From: Treponema sp.
Lineage (GTDB): Bacteria; Spirochaetota; Spirochaetia; Treponematales; Treponemataceae
Direction of reading: 5' to 3'
Assembly: GCA_024402695.1 (NCBI GenBank)
Contig: JAKSTG010000001.1
Span: 240,715-304,714, forward strand
DNA length: 64,000 nucleotides
Numbering within the stretch: position 1 is the first letter of the stretch; each line of letters starts with the position of its first letter. Below, one piece after another: positions 9,601 to 18,825 of this stretch. The translations under genes and the position numbers were made by a program. The notes below the pieces were generated by a model, which worked only from the letters and a program-made list of their open reading frames with translations, ran no database searches and had not been told where the DNA came from.

Positions 9601-9779
9601 TAGCTGGTTCCTGCAATATAGATTTGTGCATCTTCGGCGCCTGCACCAAAATAAACTACTTTTCCCGAAATTGACCCCGTAGTTTCAACTTTTACAGATT
9701 CAGGTTGCTGACAACCAAAGCAGAAAAAAACTACCATTAAACAGAAAAGGCAAATTAACTGATTTTTAACACTTTTCAA
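6690..9779 (-). CDS. Large surface lipoprotein with carboxypeptidase-regulatory-like and InlB/Listeria-Bacteroides-type repeat regions
   Basis: About 1029 residues. The N-terminus has a basic head, a hydrophobic stretch and a lipobox ending VVFFCFGC, so it is probably a lipoprotein. Residues about 30-95 (GSISGKVVYF...DSDGKFVLSGIPAG) look like a carboxypeptidase-regulatory-like fold. Later segments repeat short beta motifs such as AGYFIENLYTDKKC and LVLYPKWEK, like the Listeria-Bacteroides repeat family. The C-terminus is low complexity, rich in Gly, Ser, Asp and Pro. Start: the frame could open at a TTG at 9794, but that codon overlaps the GGAGG; the TTG at 9779 has the GGAGG 8 nt upstream and gives a clean signal peptide. 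Monocistronic, with its own terminator. Function unknown, perhaps adhesion. Confidence 0.75.
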   Translation of the reverse strand: MKSVKNQLICLFCLMVVFFCFGCQQPESVKVETTGSISGKVVYFGAGAEDAQIYIAGTSYSAVSDSDGKFVLSGIPAGEDYSVIVSYLDEKSKIDQVSVLVNQETELGEIVIERNNEKSFLKDIYSAEEGIFFVAGGAVGEGNHLLEISGAGLICNIDVHSETEIFLFPYVEKGKTYSFKIVEYENTEIRREEKITVCAEGGAGELEVLNKDSINLQILQDANSSYLLKMDEFPETNFKNKKNTDFDGVYYQLNIRADKKIDLFEDYFFKSSDTEISLSKINSYNYLDLFQGYLYGSSYSGNILENRIKGRDFKVKSFIMIEGSNERISFKKEIASVSESNRDETVKVEIKPLDVEFLSFLNRKDWVGTKLKYLLEYAQKGVQFNDYYEGKVFENGSYLYDLPEELEVVLPDMPDSFEDLWTEMEVFFKFAKVKEWNLYGVHRTNGKIDVIDPIGRYDKFSLNSTIRDSIVTEYYLVPELSVKAEIPVDTLGGNPKKTVATCRLFEDIYYDGSIHVDENGNVIENSPSLINLEIPEITKAGYFIENLYTDKKCTVTLTLSDLLDDDLVLYPKWEKAITVSVVMENGEEMDFEIRNGELEYLRRLVSGQIPSFGLKDQLFFYKDSECEEPAEISDLTDGATVYVRKGSYEEIHVYYNMNDYSVYDMYTGVPFYENKKEMDRVERELTFAGYYYLGAYLDRDMENQLTENTILESGSSIYLNFKEPVRVMFFDNDFGLNLIGEGEYRYGINLDDTTYSDISIRMFMENLRNELGGKHPDSEEIFKGWYLDPEGNVPVPEDFVLSETTRFYMVWKPVYFEVYLITEFAEGSFVLNNGDKYSTSMKEMLFRYLDVLGGYGIEDWYLDPNYENPVSDGYCFEDEVKLYGKLIPPVTIKVAKVVGGSMSSWGEISVPNGSRYVEKDEYVWGIDYQLRILVQKELPYDYVVKGFFSDPLGFYALDSDFVAEGKQVIYVLLEQCVFVDDEQLEDPNSGKNPGSGKDPKPGKDSESGSDSSSDSPWDSIWGEDYIFDN

Positions 9780-9855
9780 TTTTAAATCCTCCAAAACTTT
9801 AATTAATAGTTAAAGGAGATTTTAAATCAAAAAAATGAATATGTAAAACAAAAAT

Positions 9856-12800
9856 TTATAGTCGTTTTACGGCAAGCAGGGTCAGATCATCCAGCTGTTC
9901 ATCTTCGGCAACATTTGTGTATTCCAGATAATTGCCTTCTTCGATATCAACTCTGTTAGAACAATAATAATTGTAAAGATTAAAATGATCTTTAAGGAAG
10001 GCATCTATTCGCTTATCAACTGTAATTGTATCATTAACAGTTGCTTCCGGAGTTTTATATAAGCGGAATACTTTTTCTACGGAAGCCAGAGCAAGAATAA
10101 CTTCAGAAAGGTTTCCTTCACAGTTTGTAAAGTCGAATTCCAGTTTTTCCCCAAACACAGGATTATCTTCCTTATTCAGAACGAATTTCTCCTTTGCAAA
10201 TACTGCTTCAATAACTCCCTGAACACGCTCAGGTTCCATAAGTTCCTTACGTTCTTCATTTGTAAGGTTTCCGTTCTGGTCTGTCAGTTCATCAACAATT
10301 ACACTAAAGTCCGAGCGACGGCAAAGACGGGTCGATTCTTCAATACCGTCAGTGTAGAGGAAAAGAACATCACCCTTCTTCAGGTTTGTCTTTTCAACTT
10401 TGAAACCACCTTTCATATCAACCATAAAAGAAGGAAGTGGTCCTGCGGCAGGAGTTTCAGACAGTGTAAGAATTTTCTGTTTCTTTTCTACACTGTCATA
10501 GATATGAACAATATTGTCACCGGCATTACACATGAACACATCACCAGATTTTGTATCAAAGAGACAGATAATCATGGCGGCGAATTTACCTTTCAGACCA
10601 AGTGATTCAAGAGCATCATTGATTTTTGTAACAAGAACGTTAAGTTTTACTCCGTCCTTTGCATAGCTCCAGTTATTGAAGTATTCACGGAAGTGAGTTG
10701 CAACTACAGTCATAATAAGAGCGGCTGGAACTCCGTGTCCCGAGGCGTCACACTTAATGATTGCAAACCAGCGGTCATCAAGTTTTCTGTAGTCAAAATA
10801 GTCTCCGGAAACTCCCGAAGCTCCTTCGTAATATCCGAAACATTCAAGATGGTCATCTTTATGTTCGGCTACGGTCTGAGGTCTCTGACGACCGGCCAGA
10901 AGAGGAAGGAAGGCCTGCTGAACGGCTTTACCGTCAAGGCTCAGTTTTTCATCTTCGGCAGCCTTTGCAAGCTGGCTTGTCATGTTGTTGATTACTTCAC
11001 CAAGCTGACCGATTTCATCTTTCGAAGTTACTTTGAAATCTTTTCCCTTAAGTTTAGCCTTATCCTTTGTTTCCCCGATTACACGAACATAAGAAGCAAG
11101 TTTCTTAATTGGTTTAATGATGATGGAAGCAAGGATGAAAGAAAGAACCGCACCGACAAGCACTGCCAGGAGGGCAACGATTCCTGCGATAACATATACA
11201 GTAGTTCTTGAAAGGTCTGCTTCATCAACAAGACTCTGAGTAGAAACCTGAAGAAGGATTACACCGTGAACATAGTTCTGACTTGAACCCTGACGGAAAA
11301 GGACAGGCTTATAGAAAAGGAAGTCTGTGTTTTCACGATCCAGAAGATTTTCATCAAACTTAGGATAAGAAGAGGCACCAGATTTTGAAATGTCATTAAG
11401 CAGAGTTGTAAGTTTTCCGTTAAGCTCAGTTGTAATAACTGCAATTTCTTCGCGACGGGAAACACTAAGTTCATCGGTTTTCAGAGCAAGGCTTACACCT
11501 TCCGAGTTCAGTTCAGAAATTGTAAGGGCAATTTCACCGGCAGCTTCAACTGCTTTCTGGTTCAGGTCAATACAATCTTTTGTAATCTTCTGAACAATTT
11601 CTTCTATGTTTCTAGAAACTCCGAAGTTGACTGTTTCTGTATCAATCTTTTCATTGATTTTTGGATCGTTTGTTGCCCAAACATAATCCATACCGGCCTT
11701 TTCTGCGTTTTCTGATTCACCGATGATTGTGGCGAATCTTGCTTCGCTCATGGAAGTTGCCTGTCCAGGAAGATAGCTTAATTCAAGAATATTGTTTGCA
11801 GGCATGTATGCTTTAGCACCTGAAGAAAGGCTTTCAAGCATAACGTCAACACGCTGCTGAAGACCTCGATTCAAAGTACGTTCCTGCATATTTGTCATGA
11901 AATATCCAAGAGGAACTGCAACCAGTGCAACGATGGCAATAACAAGGGCAGAAGTAAAGCCCACCATCTTGATTTTCAGACTGACACCCTTCTTCTTCAA
12001 AGCTTCAGTCTTCTGTTTTTTCTCTGCAGGCATAAGTCCTCCTGTAATAAGGGCCGCCACTTCCTTTCTTACCAGAACTGTTTCTCTGGCAGTTGAAACA
12101 AAGCCGTGGAATGCAAAAACAAGAATTCCAAGGCTAAGGAGAATGATTGCGGCCAAAAGCAGATAATTTGTATTTATAGTGTATTTGTATTTTTCTTCGA
12201 TAACTTTCCATTCAGGAACAAACTTGATTTCCGGTTCAATTTTGATTGTTCCGTTCTGTTCAATCTTTACAATCTGTTTAGTCATGTAGAGACCGCGGTC
12301 AGTATGAACAAGACCGATTCTGTACATTCCTTCATCCAGATTGTTTCCAAGTTTTATACCTGTAATGCGGTTGTCTGATTCAACCTTATAGTTTCCTGAG
12401 TCACGGGTAAGAATCATGTCGTAAGGTTCTTCCCCGTCACGGTCAATATAAATAGAAGAGATGTTTCCGTCGTAAGTAAATCCGCCACCTGTAACATCCA
12501 GAGTGATTTCTCCAAGTTCGTTTACAGTGGAATCTGCGGAAAGAATGTATGTCTTAGGAATAAACTTGTTCAGAACAACAAGTTTTGCAGTCTTTTCAGA
12601 AATGTTTCCTACTTCATCGATTACAGCAACAGTAAGAATGTAAATACCGTTTGAACGAGAAGTGAAATTCACAACCTCTTTTGAAGACATGATCTTTGAA
12701 GGAACTTTGCGGCTTCCTGTAAGGTAACCGGCATATTTTTCTTCAAGACTGTTTACAATAGAGCCTACCTGTTCCAGTGAAAGTCTAAGAGGTCTTCTAG

Positions 12801-14457
12801 GTGTATCAACCAGTGATTTTGGAAGAGCTGCTATGTAATCAAGACTGTAGGTATAACCGCCAACGTCTGTATCTTCTTCGTTCTTTTTAATCTGAGCACT
12901 GAAGGCATTGGCTGTAGGGAATCCGAATTTATCTGTAGCAGTAAGGAACAGCTCAGGCTTTCCAGGAGCAGTGATATCCAGATTATAAGTAACATAAGAA
13001 GATTCCGAAATATTTCCTGCATAGTCAAATACACGAGCATGGAAATACCAGTCCCCGTCCTGATCTGCAACCAGGTTCACAGTATTCTGTCCGGCAAGGT
13101 ATTCCATCTCTTTTGAAGGTCGAACTTCAGGATCCTTAGACCAGGAATAAGAGAAACCTGCAACACCCGAAGAATCATCAGGCATTTTTACACGGATACG
13201 AACATTGCGGCTTGTACTGTGATGACCAATTTTGAAAGAAAGCGGATTGATGTCAGGACTCGAAACACTGCTGTCCGGTTTGAGCATTACAATGCTGCCA
13301 GAAGATTTTGCTGACTGCTGCCAGACAAAGGAAAGCTGATTTCCATCATTTGAAATTACAGGGAAAGCAAAAAGGCTTTTCTGGCGGCTTCCGGACAAAG
13401 TTGTTTCATCCCAGTAAAGACCGTTCTTCTGGGCCATATAAACTCTTTCGCTACCGCTTCGGGTATCGAACCATACCATGGAAAGAGTATTGTTGAAATT
13501 AAAGATCTGAGCACGGGAAGCATTTCCCGCCTGGGTAATCTGTTCCACAGACCCGGCCACTACCCCTTCCGGAGTAATTTTTTCCAGCCAAAGGTTTGCG
13601 TTTTCAGAAAGGTAGTAAGTACGTTCCCATGAAAGATAACAATCGTTACCCGAAACATAAAGAACCGGGCTCTGGTTCTGGTAATTTGTATAAACCCTTG
13701 TATCAGAAACAGGAATTGTTTTCTGATCTGTAAGGATAATCGGAGGCGACCATATTCTTCCGTCGCGGGAATAGGTTCCGTAAAGCTGATAAGAAATACG
13801 GGAACCTGTTAAGAGCTGTGCCTGGAAAACAACCAGGTCTCCGCCTTTATAAGGAACCAGAGTTGGAACGAAAGAGTTATTGTATCTGACTGTAGGACGG
13901 AACTGACTTAATTCGCTCCAGAAAGTACCTGTATCTGAATCGGCAGTAAGGATACTGAAAGATTCATTTTCACTTGAAGAACAGAAAAGTCTTAAACCGC
14001 CCTTTGCAGTAATGTAAAGACGAGGCGCGGTAAGGAACTTACTCTGTTTTGGAAGATCATATTTTGTAACATTGCCGTCTGGCGATATTCGATAAATCGC
14101 AATGGAATGAGGACCGGAAAGAAGGGCCACATAAACAGACCCGTCTTTTTTCATGGCGGCAGAATAAATATCTGGGACTTCGCCGGAAAACTTTACCGGT
14201 TCAGTGAACTTTGAAATCTCTAAAGGCTTTGTAATATCGGAATAATAAACGGCCGAAAGCCAAAGCTGTTTTCCTTTCTTGTCTGTTTCCTGCCAGATTA
14301 CACAGGATTCTTTCCCGTTAGTAACGGATCTTGGGAATCGGGAATCGGCAGTTGTTATTACTTCAGGATTTTCCCAATAAAAATCTTCAGCATAGGAAAA
14401 AGCAAGAACTGAGAAAAGAATAAGAACTGCGGCAAAAAACTTTCGTACAAACTGCAT
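9856..14457 (-). CDS. Membrane sensor PP2C (SpoIIE-type) serine phosphatase with extracytoplasmic propeller and HAMP
   Basis: 1533 residues. A signal peptide (1-24) precedes a large extracytoplasmic part: repeated W- and Asp-rich blades like a sialidase or beta-propeller fold (about 25-400), then Ig-like segments. Membrane helices lie near 765-787, 831-855 and 1086-1113; the last leads into a HAMP linker (SFILASIIIKPIKKLA). The C-terminus (about 1215-1440) is a SpoIIE/PP2C phosphatase with KCDASGHGVPAALIM and LFLYTDGIEEST, the metal-binding Asp motifs. It likely dephosphorylates an anti-anti-sigma or similar Ser/Thr-phosphorylated partner; none is encoded nearby. The start ATG lies 1 nt past the upstream stop, so translation is probably coupled to the TPR-like protein. 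Confidence 0.88.
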   Translation of the reverse strand: MQFVRKFFAAVLILFSVLAFSYAEDFYWENPEVITTADSRFPRSVTNGKESCVIWQETDKKGKQLWLSAVYYSDITKPLEISKFTEPVKFSGEVPDIYSAAMKKDGSVYVALLSGPHSIAIYRISPDGNVTKYDLPKQSKFLTAPRLYITAKGGLRLFCSSSENESFSILTADSDTGTFWSELSQFRPTVRYNNSFVPTLVPYKGGDLVVFQAQLLTGSRISYQLYGTYSRDGRIWSPPIILTDQKTIPVSDTRVYTNYQNQSPVLYVSGNDCYLSWERTYYLSENANLWLEKITPEGVVAGSVEQITQAGNASRAQIFNFNNTLSMVWFDTRSGSERVYMAQKNGLYWDETTLSGSRQKSLFAFPVISNDGNQLSFVWQQSAKSSGSIVMLKPDSSVSSPDINPLSFKIGHHSTSRNVRIRVKMPDDSSGVAGFSYSWSKDPEVRPSKEMEYLAGQNTVNLVADQDGDWYFHARVFDYAGNISESSYVTYNLDITAPGKPELFLTATDKFGFPTANAFSAQIKKNEEDTDVGGYTYSLDYIAALPKSLVDTPRRPLRLSLEQVGSIVNSLEEKYAGYLTGSRKVPSKIMSSKEVVNFTSRSNGIYILTVAVIDEVGNISEKTAKLVVLNKFIPKTYILSADSTVNELGEITLDVTGGGFTYDGNISSIYIDRDGEEPYDMILTRDSGNYKVESDNRITGIKLGNNLDEGMYRIGLVHTDRGLYMTKQIVKIEQNGTIKIEPEIKFVPEWKVIEEKYKYTINTNYLLLAAIILLSLGILVFAFHGFVSTARETVLVRKEVAALITGGLMPAEKKQKTEALKKKGVSLKIKMVGFTSALVIAIVALVAVPLGYFMTNMQERTLNRGLQQRVDVMLESLSSGAKAYMPANNILELSYLPGQATSMSEARFATIIGESENAEKAGMDYVWATNDPKINEKIDTETVNFGVSRNIEEIVQKITKDCIDLNQKAVEAAGEIALTISELNSEGVSLALKTDELSVSRREEIAVITTELNGKLTTLLNDISKSGASSYPKFDENLLDRENTDFLFYKPVLFRQGSSQNYVHGVILLQVSTQSLVDEADLSRTTVYVIAGIVALLAVLVGAVLSFILASIIIKPIKKLASYVRVIGETKDKAKLKGKDFKVTSKDEIGQLGEVINNMTSQLAKAAEDEKLSLDGKAVQQAFLPLLAGRQRPQTVAEHKDDHLECFGYYEGASGVSGDYFDYRKLDDRWFAIIKCDASGHGVPAALIMTVVATHFREYFNNWSYAKDGVKLNVLVTKINDALESLGLKGKFAAMIICLFDTKSGDVFMCNAGDNIVHIYDSVEKKQKILTLSETPAAGPLPSFMVDMKGGFKVEKTNLKKGDVLFLYTDGIEESTRLCRRSDFSVIVDELTDQNGNLTNEERKELMEPERVQGVIEAVFAKEKFVLNKEDNPVFGEKLEFDFTNCEGNLSEVILALASVEKVFRLYKTPEATVNDTITVDKRIDAFLKDHFNLYNYYCSNRVDIEEGNYLEYTNVAEDEQLDDLTLLAVKRL

Positions 14458-14458
14458 G

Positions 14459-17443
14459 CTACAACAACGCCTTTATTTTTTTCCGGAGTTCCAGAATCTT
14501 TGTTGAGTTCTTGTTTGAATCTTTCTGCAACAGCTGTTCAACAATTGCGTTTGCAGTAATGATATTGTTGTTCTGCAATTCCATGATTGCAATCTGGTAA
14601 CGGTTTTCATCTTCTGCTGAAAGAACGGCCGAAGCCTTACCACCAATACTAACCTGAATCTTATCTTTCAAATTGATAGCGGCAGTGTTGTTTGGGTTCA
14701 GATCGATAGCTTCATCAAGTTTTGCAAGGGCATTCTTCAGCTGAGTTTCATCCCCTTTTGCCCTGTTGAAAATATTCTGAGCTTCTTTTGTAAGATCCTG
14801 TGATTTGTTTGAAACCACCTTTGTTACAGGTTTCTGTCTGATTCCGATTTCAAGTTCAACATTATAAATCAGATCTTTAAGTCCCGGATATTTCGAATTG
14901 ATCTCGTAAAGGTCCAGAAGGTCTGCATAACTTTCCTGAGCTTTTGTTTTATCTTTATAACTGGCTTTTGCTTCAGCAACTTTTCTTGCAAACATTGAAT
15001 CAAAATCAGAAGGATTAAGAACTTTCTGGATTCTGAGGGAAAGAAGAGAAGCATCCTGATTGAGAGGATAAACCAACTGAACTTCCTGGATTTTCTTGAG
15101 GGCAGCTTCAAGAGAAGCAACTCCTTCATCACGTTTTCCGGCCTTAATATATTCTTCCCCTTCAGCATAATACTGAGAGGCAATGTTCAGAATCTGAGAC
15201 ATTTCAGGATAAAGAGGTGCAGACGGAAGAATTACACGTCCGGTCTTCATAGACAGGGCTGAGTTTACAAGAGCGCGGAGACTGGAAATTTCCATATCTT
15301 CTTCAACATTTGTTACTGCCCAGCGCACAGAAGCCTGAGTCAAAAGGTTTTCAGCCTGCTCAAAGTTTCCGGCATAGTATTCGTTCTTTGCCTGAGTCTT
15401 CATTCTGCGGACATCGGCAACAACAATCTCATTTTCTTTCTGGATGATTCTTTCACCCAGAGCCATAAGACTGGAGTCACTGGAAGCCTGAAGTTCTTCA
15501 GAGAAAGAGTAAGCCAAAGCTTCGTTATATTTTGTACGTGCGTCCTGAAGACGTTTACGGGCTGTATCAAAGTTATCAGCCTGCAGCGCAGTTTCTGCCT
15601 GTCTGAAACGGAGTTCCGCTTCGTTGATTGCTTTATTGGAATTTGTTATCTGAACACGACATGCATCTGCCAGAGTTGCCGATTCAGATTTACAATCTTT
15701 CAGCTGAACAATATAGCCTGCCAGCTGATTACGTGTACCGTCTGAATCAGTAAGTTCTCCCAGTTCCGGAAGCTGATCAATGTGATGAGTAATATTTGCA
15801 ATTTGTGCATCAATTTCCCGGTTCAGTTCTTCAGCCTGAGTTTTTGACTTTTCAGGATACTTGAAGACCATAACCGAATTTTCATCAGAAGTGCCTTCAA
15901 GAAGAAGTCTGGCTGAATCGTATTTTTTACGGCTTCGTTCAACAAATCCGCTGCCAGCTGATTTCACGTATTCTGTAAAATCCTTTGTGCTTGAAAAACG
16001 GGTATCCTTTGTATAAGTAAAAAGTTCGCTTGTATAGTTTTCGAATTTTTCGCGAAGGGCTACAAGAAGATCTTTCTGAAGATCAACGTCTGCCACAGTA
16101 GCCAGGTATTCTTCTTCCTCGTCAGTAAAGCCAAGTGAAGAAAGTGCCTTCACAAGATCATCGGTGTAAGAATTTCCTGCCAGTTCTGCTTCGACCGGAT
16201 TTTCAGGAACTTTCATTGCAACCAGTTTTTCAAAACGTGAAAGAGTTCTTTCCTTAATTGAATAGAGTTCTTCTGTTCTTACAGGAAGTTCATATGCATA
16301 ACGGCTTTCCTTGTCATAGAAAGAAGTCTGTTCTTCATGAAGATCCGGAGAAAGCTGATTGTTCAAATTGTTTACACGAACCGCAAGATTTGAGTACTGG
16401 CGTATAACCGGAAGAACTTCCATATTCAAAGCAGATTTGTTTGATGTCATGATTTTGTCAGGCATTGCCGAAAGGAAAGATTGAACATATTTATCCAGTT
16501 TCGAATCAATGGCATCACGCATTCTGTACATTGCTGAATCCCACTGGGAATTCATGGCACCGGCAATACCTGTATCAGGATTGTCATTCTGCCCTACTGT
16601 AAAACGGGTTACGAAAGGCAGAAATGAAGCATCAGTAAGTTCTGTATCTGAAAGTTCTTTCTGAAGTTCAAAGGCTTTCTTAAAAGTATCCCCGGCTGTG
16701 TAGATTCCGTTTCTGATTGAAGCCAGTTCCATAAAATCAGTCTGGACATTCTGCCATGCCGCAGCAATATCTTCCTGACTTTCCTTTTCAACCGCAGTAA
16801 CAAACACTGTCACGGAATCACCGAAGTTTTTCTGGAAATCATTGTAGCGGAGAACAAGGGCATCTATATCTGTAAGAGCCTGGTTTACAGGTTCTGTAAG
16901 TTCTTTCTGAGTCCATTCTTCAAAGAAGTTTTCTTTGTAAAGTCCAAACCCTTCCTGTGCTTTCTTTACAGCGGCTACGTAGTTTCCGCCCTGGATAAGG
17001 TTTTCTGTTTCCTCGTGAATACGACCGTATTCCTTACGGAAATAGTTGAACTCGGCAGCAATACGGGTTTCGCGAATGAAGGCCAGCTGACGGTCTGAAG
17101 GATATTTTTCCAGATGTTCAAGTTCGTATGTGATTTTATAAATCTTTTCGGAGTTGTCAGGTTCTTCAAGAATGACAGTAATCAGTTCTTCCGCAAGACG
17201 GGAATAACGGTTACGGGCGTTCATGATTTTTTCGATTCGGCTCTGGGCATTGTCAAAATTTTCCGGATACTCTTCAATGTATTTGTTCAGTTCTTCCATT
17301 GCCTGGTCATAACGGGTTTCTTTAATAAGCGCATCGATCTGGGACAGAGACATAATGTCCTTGTCCTTTTTCTTTGCGGCAGAAAGTCCAAAAGTACAGA
17401 AAGAGAAAATCAGAATAAATAAAAGAGCCTCTTTTATTCTCAT
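14459..17443 (-). CDS. Exported TPR/coiled-coil protein
   Basis: About 994 residues. The N-terminus MRIKEALLFILIFSFCTFG is a signal sequence. The body consists of many helical, TPR-like repeats (for example LIKETRYDQAMEELNKYIEE, FNRAKGDETQLKNALAKLDE) and ends in a degenerate TPR pair. The frame stays open upstream to 17749, but that extension is antisense to the divergent gene and lacks a signal sequence, so I take ATG 17443. No strong Shine-Dalgarno is visible. It ends 1 nt before the SpoIIE phosphatase start, which suggests the two are made together and may act as a periplasmic scaffold and sensor pair. Specific function unknown. Confidence 0.78.
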   Translation of the reverse strand: MRIKEALLFILIFSFCTFGLSAAKKKDKDIMSLSQIDALIKETRYDQAMEELNKYIEEYPENFDNAQSRIEKIMNARNRYSRLAEELITVILEEPDNSEKIYKITYELEHLEKYPSDRQLAFIRETRIAAEFNYFRKEYGRIHEETENLIQGGNYVAAVKKAQEGFGLYKENFFEEWTQKELTEPVNQALTDIDALVLRYNDFQKNFGDSVTVFVTAVEKESQEDIAAAWQNVQTDFMELASIRNGIYTAGDTFKKAFELQKELSDTELTDASFLPFVTRFTVGQNDNPDTGIAGAMNSQWDSAMYRMRDAIDSKLDKYVQSFLSAMPDKIMTSNKSALNMEVLPVIRQYSNLAVRVNNLNNQLSPDLHEEQTSFYDKESRYAYELPVRTEELYSIKERTLSRFEKLVAMKVPENPVEAELAGNSYTDDLVKALSSLGFTDEEEEYLATVADVDLQKDLLVALREKFENYTSELFTYTKDTRFSSTKDFTEYVKSAGSGFVERSRKKYDSARLLLEGTSDENSVMVFKYPEKSKTQAEELNREIDAQIANITHHIDQLPELGELTDSDGTRNQLAGYIVQLKDCKSESATLADACRVQITNSNKAINEAELRFRQAETALQADNFDTARKRLQDARTKYNEALAYSFSEELQASSDSSLMALGERIIQKENEIVVADVRRMKTQAKNEYYAGNFEQAENLLTQASVRWAVTNVEEDMEISSLRALVNSALSMKTGRVILPSAPLYPEMSQILNIASQYYAEGEEYIKAGKRDEGVASLEAALKKIQEVQLVYPLNQDASLLSLRIQKVLNPSDFDSMFARKVAEAKASYKDKTKAQESYADLLDLYEINSKYPGLKDLIYNVELEIGIRQKPVTKVVSNKSQDLTKEAQNIFNRAKGDETQLKNALAKLDEAIDLNPNNTAAINLKDKIQVSIGGKASAVLSAEDENRYQIAIMELQNNNIITANAIVEQLLQKDSNKNSTKILELRKKIKALL

Positions 17444-17531
17444 AAAATCAAAAAATACTAAGTCCCCTATTCTATTTTTCGGAAAATTATTACTATTCAT
17501 TATAGAAAAAAAAATACCGATAATAAAGAAG

Positions 17532-18821
17532 ATGATGAAAAGAGTCATTCTGACAGTATTTATAGGTTTTCTCGCCCTTTTGAAAGTTTCAGCTCTGTCT
17601 TTAACTGACCTTTCCACCACCATCGACGATATTTTTGAGCCTTTTGTTGATTCAAACGAGGGAATTTCCTCTTTCAGGTCCCTTCTTATACCTTCTGGAG
17701 GCCGTGCCGAAAGTCTTGGCGGCGCCTTTACAGGTCTTTCCGACGACATAAGCTTTTTGAACTACAATCCGGCGGCTTCTTCCGTGCTATCCAATACCCA
17801 GGCAAGCGTTTTCCACAACTCCTGGATTGCCGATTCCAACATGGAAACCCTTTCCGCCACTTCCAGAACAGGAAACATGGGACTTGCAGCCGCAATTTCC
17901 TGCTTTTACGTTCCTTTCACAGAATACGACCTTTTCGGAAGCCGTGCTTCCAGCGGATACTATACTGAATCTATGGCAGCCCTGAACATTTCCTACAACT
18001 TTCTTGCAGGATACAACTTTAAGGGACTGGCCTTGGGAACCACACTTAAAACCGCTTTCCGCGGAGTGCCTGACTACGCCGATGACGACACAGGAGAAAT
18101 CATATCCGGCTCAGGACTTGCCCAGTCTTCCATTGCCTTAATGGCAGACTTCGGAATGCTTCTCCGCTTCAACTTTGCCAAATTCTATGCATCAAGAGAA
18201 CCTAACATCCGCATTGGAGTTTCAGCCCAGAACATTGGTGCCGCTGTTACCCGATTCGGTCAGGGCATGAGACTGGACGATCCTCTTCCTTCAAGTCTTG
18301 CTGTAGGTGCTTCTTACAAAATTATCAAGCCGGTGACAATTACCGCAGAATTTAAACAGCCTTTTGTTCTTAAACCGGGAGCCGGTTACCAGATGTTCCA
18401 GGCAGGTGCCGGCGTTGAAGTAAAAGTCACAGACTTCTTCTCGGCCCTTGCAGGCGTTCAGCTTAAAGGAGCAAACCCTAAACTGAGTATGGGTGCTGAA
18501 TTCGAAGTAAATAAAATCCGCATAAATGCAAACTACACTCTGGACTTCACTACATCCTTCAATCCTTTAAACAGAATAAGTGTAGCCGCAAAATTCATTA
18601 TGGGTGACAAAGGCCGCGGTGACCTTGAAAAGAGAATCGACGAACTTTATAACCAGGGAGTCTATTACTTCTCCCAGGGCGACTACGCCAGCGCCATTGT
18701 AGTTTGGGAAGAAGTTCTTGAACTGGATAAAAGATTTGACCCGGCCATTCTTGGAATCAGAAGTGCCAACCACATGCTGGAAATGTTCCAGAAAATCCGC
18801 GACTCAATGTTCCTTGAATAA
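17532..18821 (+). CDS. UPF0164 family outer-membrane protein with C-terminal TPR-like segment
   Basis: About 429 residues. A signal peptide (MMKRVILTVFIGFLALLKV, cleavage near ALS) precedes a beta-barrel-like region containing SLGGAFTGLSDD and NYNPAASSVL, hallmarks of the treponemal UPF0164 / PorV-like family related to FadL-type barrels. The last 60 residues (DELYNQGVYYFSQGDYASAI) form a TPR-like helix pair. Two adjacent ATGs (17532, 17535) are possible. The frame extends upstream to 17355, but that part lacks a signal sequence and overlaps the divergent TPR gene. Some UPF0164 members are proposed long-chain fatty acid channels; whether this one is cannot be said. Confidence 0.85.
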   Translation: MMKRVILTVFIGFLALLKVSALSLTDLSTTIDDIFEPFVDSNEGISSFRSLLIPSGGRAESLGGAFTGLSDDISFLNYNPAASSVLSNTQASVFHNSWIADSNMETLSATSRTGNMGLAAAISCFYVPFTEYDLFGSRASSGYYTESMAALNISYNFLAGYNFKGLALGTTLKTAFRGVPDYADDDTGEIISGSGLAQSSIALMADFGMLLRFNFAKFYASREPNIRIGVSAQNIGAAVTRFGQGMRLDDPLPSSLAVGASYKIIKPVTITAEFKQPFVLKPGAGYQMFQAGAGVEVKVTDFFSALAGVQLKGANPKLSMGAEFEVNKIRINANYTLDFTTSFNPLNRISVAAKFIMGDKGRGDLEKRIDELYNQGVYYFSQGDYASAIVVWEEVLELDKRFDPAILGIRSANHMLEMFQKIRDSMFLE

Positions 18822-18825
18822 AAAA

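Noticed and set aside
17509..17525. A flagellar-sigma promoter (CCGATAA) before the UPF0164 gene
   Set aside because: No TAAA-type -35 at the correct spacing.
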